DNA from: Dehalococcoidia bacterium | GTDB taxonomy: Bacteria; Chloroflexota; Dehalococcoidia; GIF9; AB-539-J10 | DNA: 61,991 nt | Reading direction: 5' to 3' | Assembly: GCA_016930935.1 (NCBI GenBank) | Contig: JAFGFT010000076.1 | Location: forward strand, 1 to 61,991 | Part shown: positions 1-8,440 of the stretch, in pieces | Layout: every line of letters begins with the position of its first letter | Position numbering within the stretch: position 1 is the first letter of the stretch | Notes under the pieces: generated by a model | What the model saw: the letters and a program-made list of their open reading frames with translations, nothing else | Databases searched by the model: none | What the model was told of the DNA's origin: nothing | Made by a program: the position numbers and the translations under genes

Positions 1-33
1 AGGCATGCCGTGTTCAGGAATGAACACGCAACG

Positions 34-65
34 AAGGCGGGGGCTGCCATGGCAGCCCCCGCCTT
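34..65. terminator. 32-bp perfect palindrome after the acetolactate decarboxylase gene
   Basis: Bases 34-65 form a perfect palindrome: AAGGCGGGGGCTGCCA followed by its exact reverse complement. It starts 22 bases past the stop of the minus-strand acetolactate decarboxylase gene, where an intrinsic terminator is expected. The T-tract on the minus strand is weak (TTCGTTG), so it may also act as a 3'-end stabiliser or serve a gene to the left of the window. Confidence 0.7.
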
Positions 66-87
66 CCTGTTGATTCCAGTACAGTCT

Positions 88-963
88 TTATTTCTCTACC
101 TGGTTCAACTCTTCCTCACGGTTGCCCTGCAGGTCGAATTCATAGAAGTCGCTGCCCTCTCCTGGCAGTATCATGTGAAACGAGGTTGAGCTGTCCACAT
201 TCACGTTCCCTGTGGAGATGGTGAACTCCAGCACGTGGCCGCCGGCCATCCTGTCTTCAGTCAGAAAGTGCAAATGGTAGCCGGGCACATTGATGCCGGA
301 CACATAGTCGGGACATCGGAATCCCACGAGCGTTCCGGTGACGTTGCTGAACTCGAACTCCGGCTGGTTGGCCGTCACCTCTACCAGAGGAGGATACGGC
401 TTCTCCTGGCCCGGTACGCTTCTCGTCTTCATGTAGTCGAACACGCCATCGACTCGTATCGCATAGAAGATATTGCTTGTTGGAAGGAGTCCGTCAAGAA
501 ATATCTGAAACTCCTCATACGAGCTACCGGCGGGTATCTCTGCCTGGATGTCGCTTTCGAAGAATGTGACAGCTGCGAAAGGTGTCTCCATCGAGCCATC
601 CGTTTCATAGGCTACCCCGTCTGCCTTCACCTGGTAGAAGCTGCCGTCGAACGCCAGCATCTCTCCATCCAACCCTGCGAACGTGCCGATTCCAAAGTCG
701 CCGTAATCGGCCAGGCGGTCATAGCGCATGACTCCGTCATAGGCTCCAGCCAGCAGTGCATCGATGGTGGATACCTGTGTAACGGTGTCTTCAGCAGCCA
801 TTGTCGGGGCTGGGGCATCAGAAGGTCCGTATTGCGGAGGGGTACAGCCAGGTAAGGCGCAGAGCACAAGCGCGGTGAGTGCTATGCCTGTAGTCACAGT
901 TATACGTGTGGCGAGCAGCGTGGCCGTCAACTGTCGGGCGAAGCGGAGTGTCTTGATGTGCAT
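88..963 (-). CDS. budA: alpha-acetolactate decarboxylase, predicted lipoprotein
   Basis: Predicted to decarboxylate 2-acetolactate to acetoin (family EC 4.1.1.5). The 291-residue product has a basic N-terminus, a hydrophobic stretch and a lipobox ending LPGC (Cys40), so it is probably anchored outside the membrane. The catalytic domain follows from about residue 65 (STIDALLAGAYDG, then DYGDFGIGTF). The zinc-binding histidines of the family are present as GYHLHF (His230, His232) and GGH (His243). The start at 963 gives a sensible signal peptide; an upstream in-frame start at 1098 would bury it. No good ribosome site is visible. ilvD, which uses the acetolactate-derived branch, lies 2.7 kb away, but nothing links the two directly. 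Family assignment is strong; export is an inference from the lipobox. Confidence 0.88.
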   Translation of the reverse strand: MHIKTLRFARQLTATLLATRITVTTGIALTALVLCALPGCTPPQYGPSDAPAPTMAAEDTVTQVSTIDALLAGAYDGVMRYDRLADYGDFGIGTFAGLDGEMLAFDGSFYQVKADGVAYETDGSMETPFAAVTFFESDIQAEIPAGSSYEEFQIFLDGLLPTSNIFYAIRVDGVFDYMKTRSVPGQEKPYPPLVEVTANQPEFEFSNVTGTLVGFRCPDYVSGINVPGYHLHFLTEDRMAGGHVLEFTISTGNVNVDSSTSFHMILPGEGSDFYEFDLQGNREEELNQVEK

Positions 964-1154
964 GTCGACCGAGTGTAGCAGCAATACGGGATGGTATGCA
1001 CCGAAGGCCACCTTGCAGATTGCCGAAGCCGACGCTAGGATTCGGGTGCATGTTTGATAAGAGGCAGAGAATACACGAACAAGTTGGGGGTTCTTCACTT
1101 CCGAAGACTGACGGCGGAACTGCCGGCGGTCTATCAGGACGCGCGTGCCGGAAA

Positions 1155-2180
1155 ATGGTCCTGTGCCTGGACACCAACTATCTGAGTAACCTTGCGAAGG
1201 CGCATGGAGACCGGCACCTGCCGGACGAATTTGCAGGCCTGTGGAGGGAACTGCGTTCGGTTCTGGAAGAGGCCGTGTGGAGTGACCGCTTGGTCTGTCC
1301 CGGCTTCAACATCCAGATAGAGGAGGCCGAATTCGATGACCGGCTCGCTCTGCCTGTGTGGACCATGATGAGAGCACTCTCTCTTGGTGTGCAGTTTCTG
1401 TCTCATGATGACATTGTTGCGAGGCAGGTGGAGGATGCGGCGTATCGCTTTCTCGGGCAGGAACCGCCCCCGCGTCTGCCATGGGAGAACGTGTTCCAGC
1501 ATGACCCTGATGTTCCCGCGGTTGAACTGAGTCGACGTGCGCGGGCGCGTCCGTTTGTTCCCCCATTTCATTCGCCCGATGAGATTGCCCGCCGTCGAGT
1601 GGAGAGGACGGTGAACCCAGGTGCCGCCATGAACGGGACGGACTCTCCGAGCGGTAGAGACGCCCGGAGTCTGATGGACTCTGAGCAGCGAGCGCTTGTC
1701 GCGCGGTGGTTTTCACGGGAAGTGATTCGTGACCTGATTGAATCTGTGCGTGCTGATCGTCCCCCGCAGGACCTGGCCAGATGGAACACCTCACTCCAGC
1801 ATGTGGACCTGATTGGCCGCCTGAGACAGGCGGGGATGAACGTAGGACGGATGGCGGAGTTCGTACGCTCGTCCGAGTTGAGGGACATACCCTACTCGGA
1901 TATCTATTGCTCCATCGTTGCGGCGGCGGCCCTCAATTCGGGAGACGTGCGGATGCCCCGGAGCGGGGATGAGTCTGATCGCCGTATCGTCTCTGCGCTG
2001 TTGCCGTTCAGTGACATATTGTGCACGGACCGGTTCGTCCGTCATGTGCTGGTGGACTTGCTGCACCATGACGTGAAATACGGGTGCAGAGTATTCTCCG
2101 GGCACGCAGAGGATGTCAGAACCCTTGTGCAAGACATACGGGCACTTTCCGGCACTTCTTGCACGGAATCGGGCCGTTGA
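1155..2180 (+). CDS. PIN-like domain protein, function unknown
   Basis: The product begins MVLCLDTNYLSNLAK, the usual first strand and first acidic residue of a PIN-type ribonuclease fold. Near the C-terminus is a second typical piece, SDRRIVSALLPFSDILCTD, where PIN proteins carry further acidic residues. Between them is a long insert with a Pro/Arg-rich part, so at 341 residues it is much longer than toxin-type PIN proteins (about 130). The start at 1155 was chosen because the domain begins there. In-frame starts at 1050 (preceded by AGGA) and 996 would add low-complexity sequence overlapping the divergent gene's leader. It lies 52 bases upstream of a degenerate dehydrogenase and may be co-transcribed with it. 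No antitoxin-like partner is seen. Confidence 0.55.
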   Translation: MVLCLDTNYLSNLAKAHGDRHLPDEFAGLWRELRSVLEEAVWSDRLVCPGFNIQIEEAEFDDRLALPVWTMMRALSLGVQFLSHDDIVARQVEDAAYRFLGQEPPPRLPWENVFQHDPDVPAVELSRRARARPFVPPFHSPDEIARRRVERTVNPGAAMNGTDSPSGRDARSLMDSEQRALVARWFSREVIRDLIESVRADRPPQDLARWNTSLQHVDLIGRLRQAGMNVGRMAEFVRSSELRDIPYSDIYCSIVAAAALNSGDVRMPRSGDESDRRIVSALLPFSDILCTDRFVRHVLVDLLHHDVKYGCRVFSGHAEDVRTLVQDIRALSGTSCTESGR

Positions 2181-2232
2181 GACTTGTCTCACTTCGTCTT
2201 CTGGAGTACGGTATAGGGCGTGGAGGACTTCT

Positions 2233-3492
2233 GTGGGCCCCGTACCCGAGAGCGTGCTGCGCTTCAATGTGCAGGCCGAACAAGGCCGGCGTTGCGAAGC
2301 ATGCGTCGTCATCGACTCCACGATCAATAGCTCTAGCTGCGGTGGTCTGAGTCTCGTTTCTGAACTGAATCCCGATGTGCTGTCTCGCGTTGCCCGTTCA
2401 AGAACGCGCACACTCGCACTGCTTGGTCTCCCTCTCGGTGGCGCCGCCGCGGCCATCGTTGTCCCTTCCCATTCATCTGCATCGCTGGTGAAGCAGTCCC
2501 TCTCTCTCTTCGGACAGGCCGCGTATCCCCTGCTCGTGACGCAGCGCTTCTGGCCTGAACCGTGTCTGGGACTTGATGACGCTGAGATTCGCTACATGCT
2601 GGAAGAGGCGGGCGTGACCGTGCCGCGCCACATGTTGCGGGGAAGTTCGGGACGCTACGCTGGACTTACCGTGGCTCTATCCGTCCTTGTGGCGTTGCGC
2701 ACCGCCGGAGTCAAGCAACGCGGGGCCACAGCAGCAGTGGAAGGATTCGGCAAGATGGGAAGTGCGGTTGCGCTGGCGTTGCATGAAAGAGGAGTGAAAG
2801 TGGTGGCCGTGTCCACGAAGGAAGGCGCGCTCTTCGACGGTGATGGTCTCGATGTGCCTGACCTGCTTCGGAGGCAGGCACATTATGGCAAGTCATTTGT
2901 TCACAAACCGATAGATGCGGACCGTATTCCTGTCGGTGAGATTCGACGTCTCGCGGTGGATGTACTCTGCCCTTGTGCAGTGCCTGAGAATCTTGAGGAC
3001 GAGGTTGTAGGGCAACTGCGTTGTCGGGCTCTCGTCCCCGGTGCAGCGATGCCGCTGCATTCCACAGGCGAGGATTCCATAGTACGGAGGGGGATACTCT
3101 ACGTTCCTGAGCTTGTGGCAGGGTGTGGTGATGCGCTTGCCGGAGTGCTTCTGTCATCAGGACTGACTGACGCAGGTGTGAGAGAGTTCATTGAGCGACG
3201 CTTTACCCCCTTACTTGAGTGGCTTGTGGAGGCGGCAGACCGCAAGGGCATACCACTCCATGAGTACGCGACGCACTACTCCGAAGAGCGTTTTGCCCGG
3301 AGAAAGCGTGCCTCAGATGAGGGGCGACGGGTGAGTCGCTACGAACTCGCCATGGGGCTGTATCATCGCCGCCTTGTGCCGTCCGTCTTCGTTCGCCGTG
3401 TCTCAGTGAATGCCATTGCCTCGCGACTGCTGCCTGACGGTGATGATGGCGATGTGCCCATGGAATGGGCCCACGCTGCCGGCAGACCATAG
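2233..3492 (+). CDS. Glu/Leu/Phe/Val dehydrogenase-like protein lacking active-site lysines
   Basis: The 419-residue product follows the amino-acid dehydrogenase (ELFV) layout. It has an N-terminal substrate domain with the LPLGGA segment, then a Rossmann fold with GFGKMG (residues 171-176) and a late VPELVAGCGDALAGV segment. Active family members have a lysine in MTxK and a catalytic lysine in GGAKGG. Here these positions read RTRT (Thr60) and GGAAAA (Ala72), and the usual NAGGV is GCGDA. It therefore probably cannot deaminate amino acids and may bind nucleotide or ligand. The start is GTG at 2233 because GGAGG at 2222-2226 stands six bases before it; a longer frame from 2113 would overlap the upstream gene. 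Family membership is clear; the present role is unknown. Confidence 0.75.
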   Translation: MGPVPESVLRFNVQAEQGRRCEACVVIDSTINSSSCGGLSLVSELNPDVLSRVARSRTRTLALLGLPLGGAAAAIVVPSHSSASLVKQSLSLFGQAAYPLLVTQRFWPEPCLGLDDAEIRYMLEEAGVTVPRHMLRGSSGRYAGLTVALSVLVALRTAGVKQRGATAAVEGFGKMGSAVALALHERGVKVVAVSTKEGALFDGDGLDVPDLLRRQAHYGKSFVHKPIDADRIPVGEIRRLAVDVLCPCAVPENLEDEVVGQLRCRALVPGAAMPLHSTGEDSIVRRGILYVPELVAGCGDALAGVLLSSGLTDAGVREFIERRFTPLLEWLVEAADRKGIPLHEYATHYSEERFARRKRASDEGRRVSRYELAMGLYHRRLVPSVFVRRVSVNAIASRLLPDGDDGDVPMEWAHAAGRP

Positions 3493-3615
3493 ACTCGTTC
3501 TATTCAAGGCGAGTGTGTGAAAGAACGCACTGCTTCGCATCTGCCTTTCCAGACCGTACTCTTCGCCATTCTGTCGCGATGGTGTCCGCGTTCGCGACCG
3601 GCTGCGCACAACAAT

Positions 3616-3640
3616 GGGACGGGCGTTGTACGTCCGTCCC
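3616..3640. terminator. stem-loop between convergent genes
   Basis: GGGACGGGCG, five loop bases, then CGTCCGTCCC form a 10-bp stem with one G-T wobble. It sits between the convergent ends of the dehydrogenase-like gene (3492) and ilvD (3664) and could stop transcription from both sides. Neither side has a strong T-run. Confidence 0.55.
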
Positions 3641-3663
3641 AATGAAGATTCGTAGAAGTGGTA

Positions 3664-5337
3664 CTACACTTCGTTCTCGAACACCGCGCCCGTGCTTGCG
3701 GATGAGACCAGCTTGCTGTAGCGGCCCAGATAGCCTTTTCTGACCTTTGGCACGAATGGCGGGAGCGATGCCAGTCGCTCGTCTATCTCTTTCTTGTCCA
3801 GCTTGACGTCAAGGGTACGTTTCGTTATGTCGATACGGATGATATCGCCATCGCGAATAGCGGCGATCGGCCCTCTCGCAGCGGCTTCCGGCGAGACATG
3901 ACCGATGGCTGCGCCCCGTGAGCCACCGGAGAACCGCCCGTCGGTGATGAGCGCTACGGTCTTGTCTGCTCCCATTCCGGAGAGCAACGACGTTGGGGTG
4001 AGCATCTCCCGCATGCCGGGGCCGCCCTTCGGTCCCTCGTAGCGAACGACGAGGACATCACCAGGCTGGAAGATATGGGATGTTATTGCCTTGGTGACCT
4101 CTTCCTCGCTGTTGAAGCATCGCGCCGGTCCCTCGTGCACCATCATCTCTTCGGCCACGCCTGCTGCCTTGACGACGGCGCCGTCAGGGGCAAGATTGCC
4201 TGTGAGTATCGCGATGCCGCCGGTCTTGTGGAGGGGTTCGCTGAACGGATGGATGACTCTCCTGTCGCGCACTTCTGCATCCCTGTACACGTCGCCGATA
4301 GTCTTTCCCGTGACTGTCATGGCACCGGGCTTCAGTCGCTTGGATATCTCCTTCATGACTGCCGGGACGCCCCCAGCTACATCGAGGTCGGCGAGACCGT
4401 ACTTTCCGTATGGCCGCATGTCGCAGATGTGGGGTACTGCCTGGCTTATCTCATCGATGCGTGAGAGAGGGAAGTCCACCCCTGCCGCGTGGGCGACCGC
4501 CGGTACGTGAAGTACCGTGTTGGTGCTGCCTCCCAGGGCCATGTCTACAGCGAATGCGTTGTGGAACGCGTCGGGTGTCAGGATATCGAGGGGTTTCAGT
4601 CCCTTCTTGAGCACTTCCATGACCTGCTCCCCCGCGAGGAATGCGAGTGCGAGTCTCCGCCCTTCCGGTGCGGGAATGGTGCCGTTGCCGGGAAGTGCAA
4701 GGCCGAGAGCTTCGGTGAGGCAGTTCATCGTGTTGGCTGTGGCGATAGGGGAGCAGCTTCCACACCCTGGGCAGGCGCGTTGCTCCAGTTCCTCAAGTTG
4801 CTTTTCCGTCATCTGGTGGGCGAGTACTTTGCCGGCACCCTCGAAAGCGTGGATAAGGTCTATGTCGACGGGGCCGTTCTCGCCGGCCATCCTGCCCGGA
4901 AGCATGGGGCCACCGGACACGAACACACAGGGGAGATTCAGCCTCGCGGCAGCGATGAGCATGCCGGGGACAATCTTGTCGCAATTCGGTATGAACACCA
5001 GTGCGTCGAAGGCATGCCCCTCGGCCATAATCTCCACCGCGTCCGCGATGAGTTCACGGCTGGGAAGGCTGAACTTCATGCCGTAGTGGTTCATGGCGAT
5101 GCCGTCGCAGACGCCGATGGTGTTGAACTCAAACGGGACTCCTCCGCCTGCGCGGATTCCCTCTCTTACGGCATTCGCGACGGATTGAAGATGCATGTGA
5201 CCGGGGATGACTGTGTTGTAGCTGTTGACCACGCCGATAAACGGTCGTTCCATGTCCTCTTTCGGATGGCCGAGCGCGTAGAGTAGCGAGCGGTGTGGTG
5301 CGCGCCCTACACCTTTCTTGACTGAATCACTCTTCAT
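3664..5337 (-). CDS. ilvD: dihydroxy-acid dehydratase
   Basis: Converts 2,3-dihydroxy-isovalerate and its homologue to the 2-oxo acids in valine, leucine and isoleucine synthesis. The 557-residue length is normal. Motifs in order are [36 protein letters not shown] (Cys119) and CPGCGSC (Cys192), with a C-terminal RFSGGSRG near the end. The position that holds the first cluster cysteine in the [2Fe-2S] enzymes is Gly in PGHMHL, so it belongs to the VPGH-type subgroup. GGAGGAGG lies just before the ATG. No other ilv genes are in the window, so it stands alone rather than in a full branched-chain operon. Confidence 0.96.
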   Translation of the reverse strand: MKSDSVKKGVGRAPHRSLLYALGHPKEDMERPFIGVVNSYNTVIPGHMHLQSVANAVREGIRAGGGVPFEFNTIGVCDGIAMNHYGMKFSLPSRELIADAVEIMAEGHAFDALVFIPNCDKIVPGMLIAAARLNLPCVFVSGGPMLPGRMAGENGPVDIDLIHAFEGAGKVLAHQMTEKQLEELEQRACPGCGSCSPIATANTMNCLTEALGLALPGNGTIPAPEGRRLALAFLAGEQVMEVLKKGLKPLDILTPDAFHNAFAVDMALGGSTNTVLHVPAVAHAAGVDFPLSRIDEISQAVPHICDMRPYGKYGLADLDVAGGVPAVMKEISKRLKPGAMTVTGKTIGDVYRDAEVRDRRVIHPFSEPLHKTGGIAILTGNLAPDGAVVKAAGVAEEMMVHEGPARCFNSEEEVTKAITSHIFQPGDVLVVRYEGPKGGPGMREMLTPTSLLSGMGADKTVALITDGRFSGGSRGAAIGHVSPEAAARGPIAAIRDGDIIRIDITKRTLDVKLDKKEIDERLASLPPFVPKVRKGYLGRYSKLVSSASTGAVFENEV

Positions 5338-5441
5338 CGGTTTCCTCCTCCTGCGTTACGGATCCCGGTAGCAATGTCCATGCCCCTTGCGAGGCATTAT
5401 CATGGAGGCGTCGGCAGGCACCTGGGGTGGGTGGCAGATGT

Positions 5442-5936
5442 CTACAGGCGTCCCGTGTGTGACAGGAACACGATTGTCATGAAGCAGAGCCAGACGAAAG
5501 TTGGCCCCACGAGCAACGCGGCGTCTCTTGAACGAATCCACATGAAGACGATGGTTGCAAGAGACAGTAATCCCGCAGCGATTGTCCCGAGGAGTCCTGC
5601 AGTCATGTTGTCTATTGTCAAGACATAGAATGGCCAGAGCAGGCAGACCGCGATGAGGAGCGTCACGAGGTTGCGAGCCTTGACCACGCCGATGATTGTG
5701 TAGGAGTTCAGCATCCATCGAGCTGAACCCATCAGAACGAAAAGCACGAGCCATACGATGGCTGCAGCCCAGTAAGGTGGCTGGAACCAGGGTCTTCCCC
5801 CTGCTTCTGCGGTCGAATCCAATCCGAGGAAGAAGACAAGGCCGTGCAGAATGAGTGCAGCAGCCAGGGGTACTACGATGTTAAGAACCAGTGATTGCCT
5901 GTCATCTCGATTCAGGGCGTCCATGAGGTGATTCAT
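5442..5936 (-). CDS. TspO/MBR-like membrane protein
   Basis: A five-helix membrane protein of about 164 residues. The TspO signature is recognisable as GRPWFQPPYWAAAIVW followed by LVLFVLMGSARW. The last helix (LVGPTFVWLCFMTIVFL) matches the family's usual PYLxW helix. TspO proteins bind porphyrins and related ligands and often act in stress or tetrapyrrole control; the substrate here is not known. The ATG at 5936 places the first helix close to the N-terminus; a TTG at 5993 would add 19 residues. Neither has a convincing ribosome site. ilvD follows on the same strand after about 100 bases, so the two could share a transcript. Confidence 0.62.
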   Translation of the reverse strand: MNHLMDALNRDDRQSLVLNIVVPLAAALILHGLVFFLGLDSTAEAGGRPWFQPPYWAAAIVWLVLFVLMGSARWMLNSYTIIGVVKARNLVTLLIAVCLLWPFYVLTIDNMTAGLLGTIAAGLLSLATIVFMWIRSRDAALLVGPTFVWLCFMTIVFLSHTGRL

Positions 5937-6041
5937 GTCATCTACAACTGTATCGCACTCGCAACGTTCTGCAAAGACCTCATGACGGGTCAATGGCGAT
6001 GCTGCTGAGGCAACGTGTTCGAATCAGGCGATAGGAGCAAA

Positions 6042-6076
6042 GGGGACCCCTGCATTTCTTCCTGCGAGGGGTCCCC
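6042..6076 (-). terminator. terminator of the PEP-mutase-family gene
   Basis: GGGGACCCC (6042-6050) and GGGGTCCCC (6068-6076) form a perfect 9-bp stem with a 17-base loop. Read on the minus strand it is followed by TTTGC, and it lies 26 bases after the stop of the gene ending at 6102. Confidence 0.7.
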
Positions 6077-6101
6077 ATGTGATTGTCGATGTGGCAAGGT
6101 G

Positions 6102-6983
6102 CTAGGCAACTGGTGTGGTGGTGTAGCGCTCGTTAATGGCATCGTCTTCTGCCAGTCCGATAGTCTTCTCTATATCTATGGGGCTTGGACCGGGCAGCAG
6201 GGCAGGCTTGTCAGTCCCCTTCTCGATGTCGGCCTTGAAGCTGCGTGCAGTCTCCCTCATGGCGTGTGCGGCGGCCATGAACATGGGCTGAACGTGGAAG
6301 ACACCCCTGAAACCCATCTCAACCAGTTCGTTGTGGGGCAGGAATGCATGCATCGTGCGGGCTGCCTGAATCGTGGCGATGGGCACACCTGCATTCTTCG
6401 CTATCTTTCTCAGGTCCTCCGGGTCCTCGAAACCAATAACCAGGACCATGTCGGCTCCTGCGGCGACGTACTTGCGGGCACGGTCGATAATCTCGTCCGT
6501 GGATACGTAGCCATCCGTCCTGGCCATGATGAAGAAGTCAGGGTCAACCTTTGCCTCAACAGCCGCCCGAATCTTCTGCACCATCACTTCTACGGGAACC
6601 AGTCCGCCTCCACCCATCGCGGAACAGCGTAGCGGACGGGTGAGGTCCTCGATGTAGAGGCCTGCGATGCCGGTCTGTTCCGCGAGCTGCACCGTACGAC
6701 GCACGTTGATGGGGTCTCCAAATCCGTCGTCGCAATCCAGAATGACAGGTACGGATACGCGCGAGACTACCCTTCGGGCGGCGTCCACCATCTCTGTCTG
6801 TGTGATGTAACCGGTGTCGGTCTTTCCTATCTGAGACCAGGATTCCATCGAACCGAAGATAGTCAGCACCTCAAATCCCTCTTGCTCGGCGACGATGGCG
6901 CTATAGGGGTCCCATACACCCATGCTGACGAGTGGCTCGGTCCGGGTCAGTATCTCTCGGAGTTTCTTAATTTGTTCGCTCAT
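6102..6983 (-). CDS. isocitrate lyase/PEP mutase superfamily protein
   Basis: A 293-residue TIM-barrel enzyme of the carboxyvinyl-carboxyphosphonate phosphorylmutase / methylisocitrate lyase group. Visible pieces are SMGVWDPYSA, DCDDGFGDP (the Mg-binding strand), IEDLTRPLRCSA, FIMARTDG and GADMVLV. The catalytic Cys of the usual KRCGH loop is kept, but the neighbours are changed to LRCSA, so the substrate need not be methylisocitrate or isocitrate. Oxaloacetate decarboxylase-like or other C-C lyase activity is possible. The ATG at 6983 follows AGGAGGACC; a longer frame from 7055 has no such site. The divergent MFS gene starts 165 bases away and may move a related organic acid (inference). Confidence 0.82.
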   Translation of the reverse strand: MSEQIKKLREILTRTEPLVSMGVWDPYSAIVAEQEGFEVLTIFGSMESWSQIGKTDTGYITQTEMVDAARRVVSRVSVPVILDCDDGFGDPINVRRTVQLAEQTGIAGLYIEDLTRPLRCSAMGGGGLVPVEVMVQKIRAAVEAKVDPDFFIMARTDGYVSTDEIIDRARKYVAAGADMVLVIGFEDPEDLRKIAKNAGVPIATIQAARTMHAFLPHNELVEMGFRGVFHVQPMFMAAAHAMRETARSFKADIEKGTDKPALLPGPSPIDIEKTIGLAEDDAINERYTTTPVA

Positions 6984-7147
6984 TGGTCCTCCTGTGTGCT
7001 GTTGGAGACTGCCTGTGTATGTCAGTCGCGCTATTGTACCGTTTCGCACCGCCATGTGCGAGTTGGGTGAAGCCCCTGGTTTTGCGTCTCAGCACGAATA
7101 GACGAAGAGATGGTGGATAGGATAGGCTGCTCTCGACAAGGTGGGAA

Positions 7148-8389
7148 ATGATGCGAATACAACGTCCGGCATTCTATGGCTGGGTGGTGGTTGCAGGGTG
7201 CTTCATCGCCATGCTCTGCATGGGGGAAGTGATGTGGTCTTTCGGTGTCTTCTTCAAGGCACTGCAGGGGGAGTTTGGCTGGAGTAGAAGCATTACATCA
7301 TCCTGCTACACGTTCATGGTGGTCGGCTATGCCATCTCCGCCATCGTGGCAGGCAGACTCTCCGATCGGTATTCAGCCCGCCCGGTACTTCTTGCCAGTG
7401 CGTTGCTCGCGGGTCCTGCGATTGCACTATGCAGTCGAATCGAGACGGTACTGCAACTGCAATTGCTTCTGTTCGTAGCCGGACTTGGTGCCGGCGTCCT
7501 GTTGTCCGTCCCTTCCTCAACAGTGCAGCGCTGGTTCCACAACAGGTCGCGAAGTGCGATGGCCCTGGCCCTGGTGATGTCAGGGGTGGGTGTTGGCGCA
7601 CTCGTGTTTGCGCCCGTCATCAACCACATCATAGCCACCACGGGATGGCGACAGGCCTTCGTGTTCGCCGGACTGTTCTATTTCATCGCTGTCACGGTCG
7701 CCGCAGTACTCGTTCGCCCGCTGCCGCGTTCGTCTTCAGAACCTTCCAGTGCGGGTGAGACTCAGGGCGCACGCAGTTCTGTCGCGAGGCAACTTGTGCG
7801 TACGCCGCGTTTCATCGCACTTGTGGCCGTGCTGATGGCAAGTGTGTTCAGTTTTCAAGTGCTGTCGGTCCACCTTGTACCGCTGGCAACCGATGCGGGC
7901 ATCTCGCCGGAGATTGCGGCGGCCGCTCTCGGCCTGGCGGGGGCGTTCTCTGTGGTGGGGAGACTGGTCTGTGGCCTTGTCTCAGGCAGAATCGGATGGC
8001 GGTGGGCACTGGCCCTCGCGGAGATCGGCATAGGCGTTGCGGTGCTGTTCCTGCTGGTTGTGGACGAAGCATGGATGCTCTACTGCTTTGTGGGCGTGTA
8101 CGGATTGGCTCAGGGGGTCAGGGCGGTCTCGGTCTCCGGGGTGATAGGCTGCCTGTTCGGCATGCGGGCCATCGGTGAACTCATCGGCATAGCAATGGCG
8201 TGCGCCCAGCTTACAGCCGCGCTTGGACCCTATGCGGCAGGATATCTGCACGATGTACTGGGCAGCTACACCCTCATCCTGTGGGTGATAGGCATCGCAC
8301 TGCTCGTGTGCGCGGTGGTCGTTCTCAAGTTCCTTGTGGCACCGGTGGAGAAGCGTGTCCTTTCTGAAGAACCCACGTCCGGTGTCTAG
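7148..8389 (+). CDS. MFS transporter, oxalate/formate antiporter-like
   Basis: A 413-residue, 12-helix major facilitator protein. It opens with FYGWVVVAGCF, typical of the monocarboxylate/OFA branch, and carries a loop-2-type motif GRLSDRYSARP between helices 2 and 3. A charged loop of about 35 residues separates the two halves near residue 200. Members of this branch exchange small organic acids, so a carboxylate is the likely cargo, but no substrate residues can be assigned. ATGs stand at 7148 and 7151 after AGGTGGG. It is convergent with the TauE gene and divergent from the PEP-mutase-family enzyme. Confidence 0.85.
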   Translation: MMRIQRPAFYGWVVVAGCFIAMLCMGEVMWSFGVFFKALQGEFGWSRSITSSCYTFMVVGYAISAIVAGRLSDRYSARPVLLASALLAGPAIALCSRIETVLQLQLLLFVAGLGAGVLLSVPSSTVQRWFHNRSRSAMALALVMSGVGVGALVFAPVINHIIATTGWRQAFVFAGLFYFIAVTVAAVLVRPLPRSSSEPSSAGETQGARSSVARQLVRTPRFIALVAVLMASVFSFQVLSVHLVPLATDAGISPEIAAAALGLAGAFSVVGRLVCGLVSGRIGWRWALALAEIGIGVAVLFLLVVDEAWMLYCFVGVYGLAQGVRAVSVSGVIGCLFGMRAIGELIGIAMACAQLTAALGPYAAGYLHDVLGSYTLILWVIGIALLVCAVVVLKFLVAPVEKRVLSEEPTSGV

Positions 8390-8440
8390 CCTCGTTCTGC
8401 CTCAATGCAGGCAAGGGTGGCTTGGCGCGTAGGCTGTCTC

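Noticed and set aside
2113-2232. Longer N-terminus for the dehydrogenase-like gene, overlapping the PIN-like gene
   Set aside because: The GTG at 2233 has a perfect GGAGG six bases upstream, and the extra 40 residues have no family similarity.
4489-5286. 265-residue plus-strand frame inside ilvD
   Set aside because: Antisense shadow of a clear dihydroxy-acid dehydratase gene.
6014-6024. GTTCGAATC-like tRNA signature near 6018
   Set aside because: The bases upstream do not fold as a tRNA and belong to the region between two genes.
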